From contig NZ_QVPD01000002.1 of NCBI RefSeq assembly GCF_003416885.1, positions 186,001 to 250,000 of the forward strand: a stretch of 64,000 nt of DNA. Direction: 5' to 3'. The notes beneath the pieces are model-generated. The model did no database searches. It saw nothing but the letters and a program-made list of their open reading frames with translations, and was not told the origin of the DNA. The position numbers and the translations under genes were made by a program. This DNA is from Cognatiluteimonas weifangensis (lineage in GTDB: Bacteria > Pseudomonadota > Gammaproteobacteria > Xanthomonadales > Xanthomonadaceae). Shown one piece after another: positions 23,905 to 36,780 of the stretch. Position 1 is the stretch's first letter, and each line of letters starts with the position of its first letter.

Positions 23905-24522
23905 ATGCGCGGAACCCTGTTCATCGTCGCGGCGCCCTCCGGCGCCGGCAAATCCAGCATCGTCAATGCCTGCCTGGCGCGCGACCCCAACATCCGGCTG
24001 TCGATCTCGTTCACCTCGCGCGCGCCGCGCCCGGGCGAGCGCCACCACGAGCACTACCACTTCGTCAGCGACGCGGAATTCGAGCGCATGGTCGCCGCCG
24101 GCGACTTCTTCGAGCACGCGCGCGTGCACGGCGACTGGAAGGGCACCGCGCGGCAGTCGGTGGAGCCGCAGCTGGCGGCCGGCCGCGACGTGCTGCTGGA
24201 GATCGACTGGCAGGGCGCGGCGCAGGTGCGCCGGCAGATGCCCGAGGCGGTCGGCGTGTTCATCCTGCCGCCCTCGCGACAGGCGCTGGAGCAGCGCATG
24301 CGCGCCCGCGGCCAGGACAGCGAGGCGGTGATCGCGCGACGGCTGGCGGCCGCGCGCGAGGAGATGGCGCATTACGCCGAATTCGACTACGTGATCGTCA
24401 ACGAGGTATTCGAAACCGCGGTCGGGGAAATGTGCGCGATCTTCCAGGCCAGCCGGCTGCGCCGCGAGGTCCAGGCGCAGCGTCATGCCGGGCTGATCGC
24501 GCGGCTGCTGGGCGGGGAGTAG
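23905..24522 (+). CDS. gmk: Guanylate kinase
   Basis: A 205-residue enzyme that phosphorylates GMP to GDP. The P-loop APSGAGKSS is at about residues 9-17, and the GMP-binding region [20 protein letters not shown] follows. The [13 protein letters not shown] motif is typical. The Met at 23905 was chosen because the upstream in-frame residues are a proline-rich low-complexity string and E. coli Gmk is 207 residues. It is part of gmk-rpoZ-spoT. Confidence 0.96.
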   Translation: MRGTLFIVAAPSGAGKSSIVNACLARDPNIRLSISFTSRAPRPGERHHEHYHFVSDAEFERMVAAGDFFEHARVHGDWKGTARQSVEPQLAAGRDVLLEIDWQGAAQVRRQMPEAVGVFILPPSRQALEQRMRARGQDSEAVIARRLAAAREEMAHYAEFDYVIVNEVFETAVGEMCAIFQASRLRREVQAQRHAGLIARLLGGE

Positions 24523-24594
24523 CGTCGGCTCCCGCCCCGCGCCTGCGGGCCCGGGCCGGGGCTTCCCTAAACCACTGATTCGCAAGGATTGCGC

Positions 24595-24623
24595 TTGTGC
24601 CGTGGCGTCGGCGCCCGTACAAT
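24595..24623 (+). promoter_or_regulatory. Sigma-70-type promoter of rpoZ-spoT
   Basis: TTGTGC (24595-24600) and TACAAT (24618-24623) are separated by exactly 17 bases. The predicted start of transcription, near 24630, leaves a leader of about 40 bases before rpoZ. Confidence 0.65.
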
Positions 24624-24670
24624 TCGCGGTCCTGTACCGATACGGACGGCCCAGCGCCGCCGGGAGCCCC

Positions 24671-24970
24671 ATGGCCCGCATTACCGTCGAAGACTGCCTG
24701 AAGGTGGTCGACAACCGCTTCGAGCTCGTGATGATGGCCGCCAAGCGCGCGCGCCAGCTCGCCAACGGGGTCGAGCCGCAGCTGGACAACAGCGAGAGCA
24801 ACGACAAGCCGACCGTGCTGGCGCTGCGCGAGATCGCCGCGCGTCGCATCGACCAGCCCTACATCGACGCGGTCGACAAGGCCGAGCGCGAGCGTCGGGA
24901 ACGCGAGGCGCTGGAGTGGGCCGCCGCCGAGGTCGTCGCCGACGACGACCTGTCCAAGAACGACGACTGA
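24671..24970 (+). CDS. rpoZ: RNA polymerase omega subunit
   Basis: A 99-residue omega subunit, which aids beta' folding and core assembly and is part of the ppGpp-binding surface in proteobacteria. The signature [10 protein letters not shown] at the start, [15 protein letters not shown] and [14 protein letters not shown] are all present. It is directly upstream of spoT, as in E. coli. The ATG start is set by the conserved first residues. Confidence 0.97.
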   Translation: MARITVEDCLKVVDNRFELVMMAAKRARQLANGVEPQLDNSESNDKPTVLALREIAARRIDQPYIDAVDKAERERREREALEWAAAEVVADDDLSKNDD

Positions 24971-25036
24971 ACGCCAGCGGGCTCCCCCGCGCCGGCGCGG
25001 CCGGGCGGGGAGTGTCGCCAGCGCCATGTCCCCGAT

Positions 25037-25062
25037 CACGACCCCGCTGCGGCGGGGTCGTG
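25037..25062 (+). terminator. Hairpin between rpoZ and spoT
   Basis: CACGACCCCGC (25037-25047) pairs with GCGGGGTCGTG (25052-25062) around a four-base loop. The following sequence has only a short T run, so it may attenuate rather than fully terminate transcription into spoT. Confidence 0.5.
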
Positions 25063-25136
25063 GCGTTTCCGGGTTCCGTTGCAGCCGCCCCGGCGCCCGC
25101 ATTGCCGCTCCACCGGCTCCCGCGTAGGCTCGGGCC

Positions 25137-27329
25137 ATGCGTCCCGTCCAGCCCGCCCATGCCGCGCCCCATCCCGCGCCCGCCGACGAGGCGGTGCCGG
25201 ACTACATGCAGGCGCTGGAACAGGCGGCCGGCTATCTGCCCGACGAGCAGCGGCGCGTCCTGCGCCGCGCCTGGGCGGTCGGCGCCGCCGCGCATGCCGG
25301 GCAGACGCGGCGCTCCGGCGAGCCCTACATCACCCATCCGGTGGCGGTGGCCACGGTGCTGGCCGAGCAGCGGGTCGACGTCGAGACCCTGGTCGCGGCG
25401 ATCCTGCACGACACCCTGGAGGACACGCCGCTGGGGCGCGACGCGATCGCCGGCGAGTTCGGCGAGACCGTGGCCGAGCTGGTCGACGGCGTCACCAAGC
25501 TGGACAAGCTGCAGTTCGCCGACCGCCAGGAGGCGGCCGCCGAGAGCTTCCGCAAGATGCTGCTGGCGATGGCGCGCGACCTGCGCGTGATCATGATCAA
25601 GCTCGCCGACCGCCTGCACAACATGCGCACGCTCGCCGCGCAGACGCCCGAGGCGCGCGCGCGGATCGCGCGCGAAACGCTGGAGATCCACGCCCCGATC
25701 GCCCAGCGCCTGGGCATGAACCTGATCAAGGCCGAGCTGCAGAACCTGGGGTTCCGCGCCCTGTACCCGTGGCGGCACGCGGTGCTGGAGAAGCGCATCC
25801 GCACCCAGCCGCTGGTGCGACGCGAGGCGCTGGCCCGGATCGAGGCGCAGCTGGCGCAGCGGCTGACCAACGAGGGTCTGCAATACCGGCTGGTGGGCCG
25901 GGTGAAGTCGCCGTGGAGCATCTATACGAAGATGCGCGCGGAGGGCAAGAGCTTCGTCCAGGTGATGGACGTGTTCGGGTTCCGCATCGTGGTCGGGTCG
26001 GTGCCGGAGTGCTACCACGCGCTGGGCGTGGTGCACGCGGTGTTCAAGCCGCTGGACGGGCGCTTCCGCGACTTCATCGCCATCCCCAAGGCCAACGGCT
26101 ACCAGTCGCTGCACACGGTGCTGTTCGGGCCCTACGGCTCGCCGATCGAGGTCCAGATCCGTACCGAGGAGATGGACCTGATCGCCGAGCGCGGGATCGC
26201 CGCGCACTGGATGTACAAGCACGGCGGCTCCGGCAACAGCGCCCACACCCGCGCGCACTCGTGGATCACCGGGCTGCTGGAGAGCCAGCGCGGCACCGGT
26301 TCGTCGCTGGAGTTCCTGGAGAACGTCAAGATCGACCTGTTCCCCGACGAGGTCTATCTGTTCACCCCCAAGGGCGACATCCTGGCGCTGCCGCGCAACG
26401 CCACCGCGCTGGACTTCGCCTACGCGGTGCATACCGACGTCGGCAACCACGCGGTCGCCGCGCGCGTGGACAAGAAGCTGGTGCCGCTGCGCACCAAGCT
26501 GGTCAGCGGGCAGAAGGTGGAGGTGATCACCGCGCCGTCGGCGGCGCCGCAGCCGCACTGGCTGGAGTTCGTGGCCACCGGCAAGGCCCGCACCTCGATC
26601 CGCCACCAGCTCAAGCACCTGGAGCACGAGGATGCGGTGCAGCTCGGCCACCGCATGCTCGACCGCGCGCTGGAAAACCTGCAGACCTCGCTCGACCGGC
26701 TGCCGCCGGCGCGGCTGGAGGCCTATCTCGCCGACAACCGCTATCCGCGGCTGGAGGCGCTGCTGGCCGACATCGCGCTGGGCAACCGCATGCCGGCGCA
26801 GGTGGCGCTGGTGCTGGCGCGGGAGCAGGCCGCCGCGCCGGACCTGCTGGATGCGCTGCCGCGGCCGCAACGCGAACTCCGGCCCGGCGGCGACCGCATC
26901 CTGATCACCGGCCACGAGCGTGGCGTGATCACCTTCGCCCATTGCTGCATGCCGATCCCCGGCGACGAGATCATGGGCTACCACACCACCGGCCGCGGCA
27001 TCGTCGTGCACCGGCTCGACTGCCCGAACGTGGTCGACTACCGCAAGTCGCCGGAGCGCTGGATCGCGATCGGCTGGGACCGCACGGTGTCGGGCGATTT
27101 CCACAGCGCGCTGATGGTCGAGGTCGAGAACCACCCGGGCGTGCTGGCGCAGGTCGCTGCGGCGATCGCCCAGGCCGACTCCAACATCGACGGGGTCGAA
27201 TACGTGGAACGCGACAGCAACATCGCCTCGATCCGCTTCGCGATCGAGGTGCGCGACCGCAAGCACATCGCCGACGTGATCCGCCGCGTGCGCCGGCTGG
27301 GGGTCGTGTACGGGGTGCAGCGGCTGTAG
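25137..27329 (+). CDS. spoT: Bifunctional (p)ppGpp synthetase/hydrolase SpoT
   Basis: A 730-residue RelA/SpoT homologue that makes and degrades the alarmone (p)ppGpp. The hydrolase HD domain keeps its key motif (AAILHDTLEDTPL, near residue 88, and ADRLHNMRTL near 160), so hydrolase activity is expected. The synthetase domain follows (YTKMRAEGKSF, DVFGFRIVV, PKANGYQSLHTVLFG). A TGS domain (DLFPDEVYLFTPKGDIL) and a C-terminal ACT domain (SALMVEVENHPGVLAQV) are present. The retained HD motif argues for SpoT over RelA, as does its position after rpoZ. It starts at ATG 25137, about 165 bases downstream of rpoZ. Confidence 0.96.
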   Translation: MRPVQPAHAAPHPAPADEAVPDYMQALEQAAGYLPDEQRRVLRRAWAVGAAAHAGQTRRSGEPYITHPVAVATVLAEQRVDVETLVAAILHDTLEDTPLGRDAIAGEFGETVAELVDGVTKLDKLQFADRQEAAAESFRKMLLAMARDLRVIMIKLADRLHNMRTLAAQTPEARARIARETLEIHAPIAQRLGMNLIKAELQNLGFRALYPWRHAVLEKRIRTQPLVRREALARIEAQLAQRLTNEGLQYRLVGRVKSPWSIYTKMRAEGKSFVQVMDVFGFRIVVGSVPECYHALGVVHAVFKPLDGRFRDFIAIPKANGYQSLHTVLFGPYGSPIEVQIRTEEMDLIAERGIAAHWMYKHGGSGNSAHTRAHSWITGLLESQRGTGSSLEFLENVKIDLFPDEVYLFTPKGDILALPRNATALDFAYAVHTDVGNHAVAARVDKKLVPLRTKLVSGQKVEVITAPSAAPQPHWLEFVATGKARTSIRHQLKHLEHEDAVQLGHRMLDRALENLQTSLDRLPPARLEAYLADNRYPRLEALLADIALGNRMPAQVALVLAREQAAAPDLLDALPRPQRELRPGGDRILITGHERGVITFAHCCMPIPGDEIMGYHTTGRGIVVHRLDCPNVVDYRKSPERWIAIGWDRTVSGDFHSALMVEVENHPGVLAQVAAAIAQADSNIDGVEYVERDSNIASIRFAIEVRDRKHIADVIRRVRRLGVVYGVQRL

Positions 27330-27448
27330 CCGCCGCGCGGCAGCCGCCGGCGCGCCGGGCCGTGGTCCGCGCCGCGCTCCCGGCGATGCGCACGGACCGC
27401 GTGCGGCCGCAGCCGCTAGAATCCGGACTCCACGCACCGGAGTCCATC

Positions 27449-27832
27449 ATGTCGCGCCAGCCGATCCATACCGACCTCGCCCCCGCCGCCATCGGCCCGT
27501 ATTCGCAGGCGATCCGCGCCGGCAACACCGTCTACCTGTCCGGGCAGACGCCGCTGGTGCCGGCAACCGGGCAGATGGTGGAAGGCGACATCGCGGCGCA
27601 GGCGCGGCGCGCGTTCGACAACCTGCAGGCCGTGTGCCGGGCCGCCGGCGGCTCCTTCGACCAGGTCGTGCGGGTCGGCCTGTATCTGACCGACCTGTCG
27701 CAGTTTTCCGCGGTCAACGCGGTGATGGCCGAATATTTCGCGGCGCCGTACCCGGCGCGCTCGACCATCGAGGTCTCCGCCCTGCCCAAGGGCGCGGCGT
27801 TCGAGGTCGACGCGGTGATGGTGCTCGACTGA
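27449..27832 (+). CDS. ridA: 2-iminobutanoate/2-iminopropanoate deaminase RidA
   Basis: A 127-residue YjgF/RidA protein that hydrolyses reactive imines formed by pyridoxal-phosphate enzymes. Family motifs are present: AIGPYSQAIRAGNTVYLSGQTPL, the substrate-binding arginine in YPARSTIEV and the C-terminal VEVDAVMV-like strand (here FEVDAVMVL). It lies between spoT and recG, an order shared with other gammaproteobacteria. recG starts eight bases after its stop. Confidence 0.95.
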   Translation: MSRQPIHTDLAPAAIGPYSQAIRAGNTVYLSGQTPLVPATGQMVEGDIAAQARRAFDNLQAVCRAAGGSFDQVVRVGLYLTDLSQFSAVNAVMAEYFAAPYPARSTIEVSALPKGAAFEVDAVMVLD

Positions 27833-27839
27833 CCGCAGC

Positions 27840-30083
27840 GTGGCCCGCGCCGGCAAACCTGCCGCTCCCGGAGGTGCCCGCCGCGGGCGGGCCGCGGCCG
27901 AGCGCGCGCCGGCCACGGTCGCACCGTCGCTGGCGCCGGCAGGCGAGGCGCCGTTGTCCTCGTTGCCCGGGGTCGGTCCGCGCGTGGCCGAAAAGCTCGC
28001 CGCGCGCGGCCTGTCGACCCTGCAGGACCTGTGGCTGCTGCTGCCGCGGCAGTACGAGGACCGCACCCGGATCGCGCCGATCCGCGGCTTGCAGCCGGGC
28101 GTCGCGGCGCAGGTGGAGGGCACGGTCGAGGCGGTGGAGCGCGGGTTCCGCTACCGCCCGCTGCTGCGGGTGGCGATCGGCGACGGCTCGCAGGCGACGC
28201 TGGTGCTGCGTTTCTTCCATTTCCGCGCCGCGCAGGTGGCGCAGTTCGCGCCCGGCGCGCGGGTGCGCTGCTACGGCACGCCGCGCGCCGGGCAGCACGG
28301 GCTGGAGATGGTGCACCCGAGCTATCGCGTGCTCGCGGCCGACGAGGCGGTCCTCGGCGACCGGCTCGATCCGGTGTACCCGGCGGTCGACGGCGTGGGG
28401 CCGGCCAGTCTGCGACGGCTGATCGGCGCGGCGCTGGATCGCCTGCCCGACGATGCCGCACTGGAGCTGCTGCCGCACGCGACGCTCGCGGACTTGCGGT
28501 TGCCGTCGCTGCGCGAGGCGCTGCTGACGGTGCACCGTCCGCCGCGCGATGCCGACGTCGCCGCGCTGCTGGCCGGCACCCATCCGGCGCAACGGCGGCT
28601 GGCGCTGGAGGAGTTGCTGGCCCACCACCTCAGCCTGCGGCGCCAGCGCATCGCCCTGCAGAGGCATGCGGCGCCGCCGCTGGCGCCGGCCGGCGTCCTG
28701 GTCGGACGGCTGCGCGCGGCCCTGCCGTTTGCGCTCACCGGCGCGCAGGAGCGCGTGTTCGCGCAGGTCCGCCGCGACCTCGCGCAGCCGCATCCGATGC
28801 TGCGGCTGGTGCAGGGCGATGTCGGCAGCGGCAAGACCGTGGTTGCGGCGCTGGCGGCGCTGTTGACGGTGGAGGCCGGCCGGCAGGCGGCGCTGATGGC
28901 GCCGACCGAACTGCTGGCCGAGCAGCACCTGGCCAACCTGCGCGGCTGGCTCGAGCCGCTGGGCGTGCGCGTGGCCTGGCTGGCCGGCAAGGTCACCGGC
29001 AAGGCGCGCGCGGCGGTGCTGGCGCAGGTGGCGTCCGGCGCCGCGCAGGTGGTCGTCGGCACCCACGCGCTGATGCAGGAAGGCGTCGCCTTCCACGGCC
29101 TCGCGCTGGCGATCGTCGACGAGCAGCACCGCTTCGGCGTGCACCAGCGCCTGGCGCTGCGCGACAAGGGCGCCGTCCTCCACCCGACGCAGAAGGACCG
29201 GCGTGCGAAAGTGCCGCACCAGCTGGTGCTGACCGCGACCCCGATCCCGCGCACGCTGGCGATGGCGGCGTACGCCGACCTCGACGTCTCGGCGCTCGAC
29301 GAGCTGCCGCCGGGCCGCACGCCGGTGCAGACCGTCGCCCTCAGCGCCGAGCGCCGCCCGGAACTGGTCGAGCGCATCCGCGCGGCCTGCGCGCAGGGCC
29401 GGCAGGCGTACTGGGTGTGCACGCTGATCGACGATTCCGACGAGGAAGCGGGAGCGTCCGGCCAGGGAGGATCTGGCGCCGGCGGCCGCGGCCGGATCGA
29501 AGCGCAGGCCGCGCAGACCACCTTCGAGGCGCTGTCGGCGGCCTTGCCGGAACTGCGCATCGGCCTGGTGCACGGGCGCATGAAGTCCGCACAGAAGCAG
29601 GCGACGATGTGCGCGTTCAAGGAGGGCGCACTCGACCTGCTGGTGGCGACCACGGTGATCGAGGTCGGCGTCGACGTGGCCAACGCGTCGCTGATGATCG
29701 TCGAGAACGCCGAGCGCCTGGGCCTGGCGCAGCTGCACCAGCTGCGCGGCCGGGTCGGCCGCGGCAGCACGGCATCGAGCTGCGTGTTGCTGTACCAGCC
29801 GCCGCTGTCGGCGCTGGCGCGGCAGCGGCTGGAGACGCTGCGCGAAACCAGTGACGGGTTCGTGATCGCGGAAAAGGATCTGGCCCTGCGCGGGCCCGGC
29901 GAACTGCTGGGGACCCGGCAGACCGGCCTGGCCACGTTCCGCCTCGCGGACCTGGCGCGCGATGCCGACCTGCTGCCGCAGGTGCACGCGCTGGGCGAGC
30001 GCCTGCTTGCGCAATCGCCGCAGGTCGCCGAGCGCCTGGTCGCCCGCTGGATCGGCGGCGCCGCGCGTTACGCCGCGGCCTGA
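27840..30083 (+). CDS. recG: ATP-dependent DNA helicase RecG
   Basis: A 747-residue helicase that remodels stalled forks and branched DNA. The wedge (OB-fold) domain is N-terminal ([25 protein letters not shown]). Walker [12 protein letters not shown], is near residue 327. The Walker B motif is [11 protein letters not shown] (about residue 426), as usual in Rec[22 protein letters not shown] and RGRVGRG follow. The start is GTG 27840; the first 30 residues are a basic Ala/Pro-rich extension. A Gly/Ser-rich insert ([13 protein letters not shown], about residues 543-556) interrupts the region after [10 protein letters not shown] in the second helicase lobe. Confidence 0.95.
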   Translation: MARAGKPAAPGGARRGRAAAERAPATVAPSLAPAGEAPLSSLPGVGPRVAEKLAARGLSTLQDLWLLLPRQYEDRTRIAPIRGLQPGVAAQVEGTVEAVERGFRYRPLLRVAIGDGSQATLVLRFFHFRAAQVAQFAPGARVRCYGTPRAGQHGLEMVHPSYRVLAADEAVLGDRLDPVYPAVDGVGPASLRRLIGAALDRLPDDAALELLPHATLADLRLPSLREALLTVHRPPRDADVAALLAGTHPAQRRLALEELLAHHLSLRRQRIALQRHAAPPLAPAGVLVGRLRAALPFALTGAQERVFAQVRRDLAQPHPMLRLVQGDVGSGKTVVAALAALLTVEAGRQAALMAPTELLAEQHLANLRGWLEPLGVRVAWLAGKVTGKARAAVLAQVASGAAQVVVGTHALMQEGVAFHGLALAIVDEQHRFGVHQRLALRDKGAVLHPTQKDRRAKVPHQLVLTATPIPRTLAMAAYADLDVSALDELPPGRTPVQTVALSAERRPELVERIRAACAQGRQAYWVCTLIDDSDEEAGASGQGGSGAGGRGRIEAQAAQTTFEALSAALPELRIGLVHGRMKSAQKQATMCAFKEGALDLLVATTVIEVGVDVANASLMIVENAERLGLAQLHQLRGRVGRGSTASSCVLLYQPPLSALARQRLETLRETSDGFVIAEKDLALRGPGELLGTRQTGLATFRLADLARDADLLPQVHALGERLLAQSPQVAERLVARWIGGAARYAAA

Positions 30084-30289
30084 CCGCGCGGGCTCCGCCC
30101 CCCGAGTGCCGCCCGGACCCGGGCGCCGACACGCTGCCGCTGCCGTCACGGCCCTCTCCGGCCTGCGCCGGCGTCGTCGTTGGCCGGGATCGGCAGCGGT
30201 TCGCGCCGGCTGGACATCGGAGGGCGCGCTCGACCGGGGCCGCCCGGGCAGGTCCAGCGCGGGGCCGCGGCCTGAACGCGCGCGGCGGC

Positions 30290-30319
30290 TTGCGTCGCGA
30301 TGCAGGCGGCGGCTAAAAT
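30290..30319 (+). promoter_or_regulatory. Candidate promoter of rpmE2
   Basis: TTGCGT (30290-30295) and TAAAAT (30314-30319) are 18 bases apart. The TAAAAT box is conspicuous in this GC-rich stretch. The gene starts 33 bases downstream of the box. The 268 bases between recG and rpmE2 otherwise show nothing I can support. Confidence 0.55.
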
Positions 30320-30351
30320 GCCGCGCTTACCTTATCGAAACCGGTGCCGCC

Positions 30352-30594
30352 ATGAAGGCCGACATCCACCCCGAATACCGCGAAGTCGTGTTCCAGGACG
30401 TGACTTCCGATTTCAAGTTCCTCACCCGCTCCACCGTCGCCAGCCGGGAGACGATCAAGTGGGAGGACGGCAACGAGTATCCGCTGGTCAAGGTCGACGT
30501 GTCTTCGGCCACGCACCCGTTCTACACCGGGCAGAACAAGATCATGGACACCAGCGGCCGCGTCGACAAGTTCCGCAAGCGCTACGCCAAGTAA
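30352..30594 (+). CDS. rpmE2: 50S ribosomal protein L31 type B
   Basis: An 80-residue type-B L31 ([28 protein letters not shown]). It has no cysteine, so it is the zinc-independent form. In some bacteria this form replaces zinc-binding L31 under zinc limitation through Zur; no clear Zur palindrome is visible upstream here. The 3' end is 230 bases from gltA. Confidence 0.95.
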   Translation: MKADIHPEYREVVFQDVTSDFKFLTRSTVASRETIKWEDGNEYPLVKVDVSSATHPFYTGQNKIMDTSGRVDKFRKRYAK

Positions 30595-30716
30595 GCGCGC
30601 CGCCAGTGCCTGATCGCGACGGCCGCCTCCGGGCGGCCGTCGGCGTTTGCGGGCGCCTGCGCAAGCCCCGCGCGACGGGGCGGCGCTCCCGGCCGGGGGC
30701 CGGGGCGGTCCGGCTA

Positions 30717-30725
30717 TGCGATAAT
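30717..30725 (+). promoter_or_regulatory. Candidate extended -10 of gltA
   Basis: TGCGATAAT contains an upstream TG and the GATAAT hexamer (30720-30725). No convincing -35 is seen. It lies about 100 bases before the chosen gltA start. Confidence 0.45.
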
Positions 30726-30823
30726 GCGTGCTTCCGCGGCGCTCGCCGTGGACGCAATCGATCATCCCCCCTCCGCGCCTGGCGTCGCCGCCACGGGCGC
30801 GCATGAATCGAGGAGTGTGCGCC

Positions 30824-32128
<1,305 letters not shown>

Positions 32129-32147
32129 GCACGGCATCGCGGGGTTT

Positions 32148-32165
32148 GCCCGGCCGCGGCCGGGC
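32148..32165 (+). terminator. GC-rich palindrome after gltA
   Basis: GCCCGGCCGCGGCCGGGC is a perfect palindrome 20 bases after the gltA stop. It lacks a T tract, so it may only weakly terminate. It also lies between convergent genes. Confidence 0.4.
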
Positions 32166-32218
32166 GGGCCCGGGTACGGTCCCCGGTTATTGCGGCGTCC
32201 CGATCGCGGCGCCCCGGC

Positions 32219-32878
32219 TCAATTCCCCGCTTCGTAGGCCGAGATCTCGTCCTCGGCCAGCAGCTGCCGCAGCTGCGCCAGCGAGGCGCGCCGCATCGGT
32301 TTTTCGTCCACGCCCGACAGCGGCGCCTGGCGCAGCACGTCCAGCGGCAGCACGGTCAGGTCGAAGCTCAGGTCCTCGGCGGAGAACAGCCACACCGGCG
32401 CATCGAGCTGGCGTTGCGGGTCCAGCCGCAGCCGTCGCGAGCGCGCCTCGGCCGGGATGTCGTGTTCGTCGAGGAAGCGCGGCACCGCGTCGGCATCGTC
32501 GCTGTACAGCTGCAGCGCGACCGGGGCATGGACGTCGGCGGTGCCCTCCAGCACCGGGCCGACCAGGCGCGGCTCGAACGGCGCGAAGAACTCCAGCGCG
32601 CGCAACGCCGCCTCGCGCCGCGTGCGCAGGCCCGCGGCCTGCTCCCGGCCCGCGAACAGGCGCTGGTATTCGCGCAGCGCATCCTCGATCTCGCGGTTGC
32701 GCGGCAGCGAGGCGTCGTCGAGGATCCCCAGCCGCGCGGCGGCCTTGAGCTTGGCCTGGTGGAAGTCGCGGATGCCGCCCTCGGCCATCAGTCGCGCGGC
32801 CTCGTGGGCGAGGCGATGGCGGCGTTCGCGGGTGCGGGTGAGCGCGTGCTGCTGGGCGTGCTGACGGGCGTGACGCAT
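32219..32878 (-). CDS. Conserved protein of unknown function
   Basis: A 219-residue soluble protein that I recognise only as a conserved gammaproteobacterial family without an assigned function; some database entries label relatives as nucleotidyltransferase-like, which I cannot confirm. The N-terminal third is helical and basic (RTRERRHRLAHEAARLMAEGGIRDFHQAKLKAAARLGI), followed by NREIEDALREYQRLF. The C-terminal part has regular strands. No signal peptide or membrane segment is seen. It lies 85 bases downstream of mrcA on the same strand and may be co-transcribed with it. Confidence 0.75.
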   Translation of the reverse strand: MRHARQHAQQHALTRTRERRHRLAHEAARLMAEGGIRDFHQAKLKAAARLGILDDASLPRNREIEDALREYQRLFAGREQAAGLRTRREAALRALEFFAPFEPRLVGPVLEGTADVHAPVALQLYSDDADAVPRFLDEHDIPAEARSRRLRLDPQRQLDAPVWLFSAEDLSFDLTVLPLDVLRQAPLSGVDEKPMRRASLAQLRQLLAEDEISAYEAGN

Positions 32879-32963
32879 GCGGCGGCCTCCAGGCGAACCC
32901 GCGACGACTCTACCGCATCCGGCGGCACCGGCGGCGCGCACGGCGCCCGGGGACGGGCCGCGC

Positions 32964-35492
32964 TCAGAAGATGTCGAACGCCGCCTCGTCCTGGGCCTGC
33001 GCGTCCTGCGCGCTCTCGACGTAGCTTTCCATGCGCTCCAGGTCCTCGGCCTTGACCCACTCGGCGATGCCGCTGCCGGCGTCGGGCAGCAATTCCCCGC
33101 CCGCGCTCACTGCGACCTTGACCATGCCCTCGGGCGGGTCGTTGGCGGCGATCGGCCGGTCCTTGAGCGCCACGCGCATGTAGTCGATCCAGATCGGCAG
33201 CGCGGCCTTGCCGCCGTACTCGCGGTAGCCCAGCGAACGGAAATCGTCGCGTCCGACCCAGACCGTGGTGACGATGTCGCCGCCGAAGCCGGAGAACCAG
33301 GCGTCGCGGTGGTCGTTGGTGGAGCCGGTCTTGCCGGCGACGTCCTCGCGGCCCAGCACCTTGGCCGCGGTGCCGGTGCCGCGCTGGACCACGTCGCGCA
33401 TCATCGACACCAGCTGGTAGGCGACACGGGCGTCGATCGCGCGCGGCGCCAGCACGGTGTCGGCCGGCAGCGCGGCGGGACGGGCGGCGGGAGCGGCTGC
33501 CGCCGGGCGGGCGGCCTCGGCCGGCGGCGCGCCCGCGCCCGGACCCAGGTCGAAGCCGGCGACCACGTTGGCCGCGCGCACGGTGCCGGCGCCGGCCGCG
33601 GCCACGCCGCAATCCGGGCAAGCCGTCGCCGGCTTTTCCTTGAACAGCAGCTTGCCGTCGCGGTCGCGGACCTCGTCGATGAACCAGGGGGTGATGCGGA
33701 AACCGCCGTTGGGGAAGGTCGCGTAGCCGCGCGCGATCATCAGCGGCGGCAGCGACGCGGTGCCCAGCGACATCGACAGGTTCGGCGGCAGCAGCTCCTC
33801 GTCGATGCCGAAGTGACTGATGTACTTGCGCGCGTAATCGATCCCGATCGCATCGAGCAGGCGCACCGACACCAGGTTGCGCGACTGCACCAGCGCTTCG
33901 CGCAGGCGCATCGGGCCGGCGAAGTTTCCGGTGTCGTTCTGCGGCCGCCATTCGTGGCCGCGGCGGTCCTTGAACACCACCGGCGCGTCGAGCACGATCG
34001 AGGCCGGGTTGAAGCCGCGCTCCATCGCCGCCGCGTACAGGAACGGCTTGAAGCTGGAGCCGGGCTGGCGCCGCGCCTGGGTGGCGCGGTTGAACTTGTT
34101 GCCGGCGAAGCTGAAGCCGCCGACCAGCGCGCGCAGCGCGCCGTCCTGCGGATCCAGCGACACCAGCGCGGCCTGCGCCTGCGGCAGCTGTTCGAGCTGG
34201 TAGCGCGGCGGCGTCGGGGCCGCTGCCGGGGCGGCGGCGGGGTCGCCGGCGCCCGGCGGCGTCGCGGGCACGACCGGATCGATCCGTCGCACCCGCACCA
34301 GGTCGCCGCGCTGCACCAGGGCCGCCGGCGTGCGCCCGGTCCAGCGGCTGCTGTCGGCGCCGAGCACGACCGTGCTGCCGTCGGCGAGCGCGACCTCGGC
34401 GCTGCCATCGCCGCTGCGCAGCACGATCGCCGGCAGCAGGCCGCCCTGGGCAACGATGCCCTGCAGGCGCGCGCTGGCGCCGGCCGCATCCTCGTCGGCG
34501 GCCAGGTCGAAATGCCGCTCGACCTTGCGCCAGCCGTGGCGGTGGCTGTAGAGCTCCAGGCCGTCGCGCACGGCTTTCTGCGCGGCCGCCTGCAGCACCG
34601 GGTCGATGCTGGTGGTGACGTGGTAGCCGCGGGTCAGCACGTCGCCGCCGAAGCGCGCGATCATCTCCCGCCGCACCATTTCCGCCACGTACGGCGCCTC
34701 GACCTGGATCGGAATGTCGTGCGGGCTGGCGTGCATCGGCGCCGCCTGCGCGGCGATTTCCTCGCCGCGGCCGATGAAACCCAGCTCGCGCATGCGCTGC
34801 AGCACGTAGTCGCGGCGGATGCGTGCGCGCTCGGGATTGCTGACCGGATTGCCGCTGGACGGGAACTTCGGGATCGCCGCCAGCGTCGCCATCTCGTCCA
34901 GGCTGAGCTGGTCCAGCGTCCTGCCGTAATAGAACTCCGCGGCCGCGGCGATGCCGTAGGCGCGGTTGCCGAAGAAACTCTTGTTGAGGTAGAGCTGGAA
35001 GATCTCGTCCTTGCTCAGTTCGCGTTCCATCTTCATCGCCAGCAGCATTTCCGCCAGCTTGCGGGTGTAGCTGTACTCGGAGCTGAGGAAGAACTGGCGC
35101 GCCACCTGCTGGGTGATGGTGGAGCCGCCCGGCACGCGCTTGTCGTCGGTGGTCGCCAGCAGCCAGATCGCGCGCGCCACGCCTTTGTAGTCGACGCCGT
35201 GGTGCTGGTAGAAGCGGTTGTCCTCGATCGCGATGAAGGCCTGTCGCAGCCGCTCGGGGACCTGGGCGATGTCCACCGGGTAGCGCCGGGTCTCGCCGAA
35301 CACGGCCATCAAACGGCCGTCGCGGGCATAGACGTACAGCGGTTCCTGCAGCTCCACGCTGCGCAGGGATTGCACGTCCGGCAGCCGGGAGGAGACCACG
35401 ACATACAGGGTGCCCAGGGCCAGCAGGCCGAGCAGCGACACGGTCGCGAAAGCGAACACGGCCCAGCGCAACAGGCGGCGAAACGGCGGCAT
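32964..35492 (-). CDS. mrcA: Penicillin-binding protein 1A (class A PBP)
   Basis: An 842-residue bifunctional peptidoglycan synthase. A short cytoplasmic N-terminus and one TM helix (about residues 10-33) anchor it. The glycosyltransferase domain has [12 protein letters not shown] with its catalytic Glu, GGSTITQQ and [11 protein letters not shown]. An OB-like insert domain follows. The transpeptidase domain has SSFK (active Ser near residue 479), SRN and KTGS (near 720). A long Ala/Pro-rich insert (about residues 640-680) separates the second and third motifs. It is divergent from pilM, the arrangement in most gammaproteobacteria, with 229 bases between starts. Confidence 0.95.
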   Translation of the reverse strand: MPPFRRLLRWAVFAFATVSLLGLLALGTLYVVVSSRLPDVQSLRSVELQEPLYVYARDGRLMAVFGETRRYPVDIAQVPERLRQAFIAIEDNRFYQHHGVDYKGVARAIWLLATTDDKRVPGGSTITQQVARQFFLSSEYSYTRKLAEMLLAMKMERELSKDEIFQLYLNKSFFGNRAYGIAAAAEFYYGRTLDQLSLDEMATLAAIPKFPSSGNPVSNPERARIRRDYVLQRMRELGFIGRGEEIAAQAAPMHASPHDIPIQVEAPYVAEMVRREMIARFGGDVLTRGYHVTTSIDPVLQAAAQKAVRDGLELYSHRHGWRKVERHFDLAADEDAAGASARLQGIVAQGGLLPAIVLRSGDGSAEVALADGSTVVLGADSSRWTGRTPAALVQRGDLVRVRRIDPVVPATPPGAGDPAAAPAAAPTPPRYQLEQLPQAQAALVSLDPQDGALRALVGGFSFAGNKFNRATQARRQPGSSFKPFLYAAAMERGFNPASIVLDAPVVFKDRRGHEWRPQNDTGNFAGPMRLREALVQSRNLVSVRLLDAIGIDYARKYISHFGIDEELLPPNLSMSLGTASLPPLMIARGYATFPNGGFRITPWFIDEVRDRDGKLLFKEKPATACPDCGVAAAGAGTVRAANVVAGFDLGPGAGAPPAEAARPAAAAPAARPAALPADTVLAPRAIDARVAYQLVSMMRDVVQRGTGTAAKVLGREDVAGKTGSTNDHRDAWFSGFGGDIVTTVWVGRDDFRSLGYREYGGKAALPIWIDYMRVALKDRPIAANDPPEGMVKVAVSAGGELLPDAGSGIAEWVKAEDLERMESYVESAQDAQAQDEAAFDIF

Positions 35493-35541
35493 CAGGGGGA
35501 AATCCTCGCGCGAAAGCGTATTGCGGCTGTGTTGGGCGGGG

Positions 35542-35547
35542 AGTATA
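35542..35547 (-). promoter_or_regulatory. Candidate -10 of the mrcA promoter
   Basis: TATACT on the minus strand lies 50 bases before the mrcA start. The -35 region is weak. Confidence 0.45.
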
Positions 35548-35641
35548 GAGGAGCGGCCTGAAACCGCCGTCCGCGGCCGGATTCAGGCACGACCGGCGTT
35601 TGCGGGGGAGGCGGGCACAGGGGGCGGCCAGGCCGGGGGAG

Positions 35642-35670
35642 TTGCCATGACGTAAAAAGTCCGTTATTTA
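35642..35670 (+). promoter_or_regulatory. Candidate promoter of the pilMNOPQ operon
   Basis: TTGCCA (35642-35647) and TATTTA (35665-35670) are 17 bases apart. This is the most AT-rich patch between mrcA and pilM. The leader would be about 45 bases. Confidence 0.45.
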
Positions 35671-35697
35671 ATGCAACGGGGCACGTTGTGCGCGTAA

Positions 35698-36779
<1,082 letters not shown>

Positions 36780-36780
<1 letters not shown>

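Noticed and set aside
30284..30345. Zur operator upstream of the zinc-independent L31 gene
   Set aside because: The AT-rich palindrome expected for Zur is not there.
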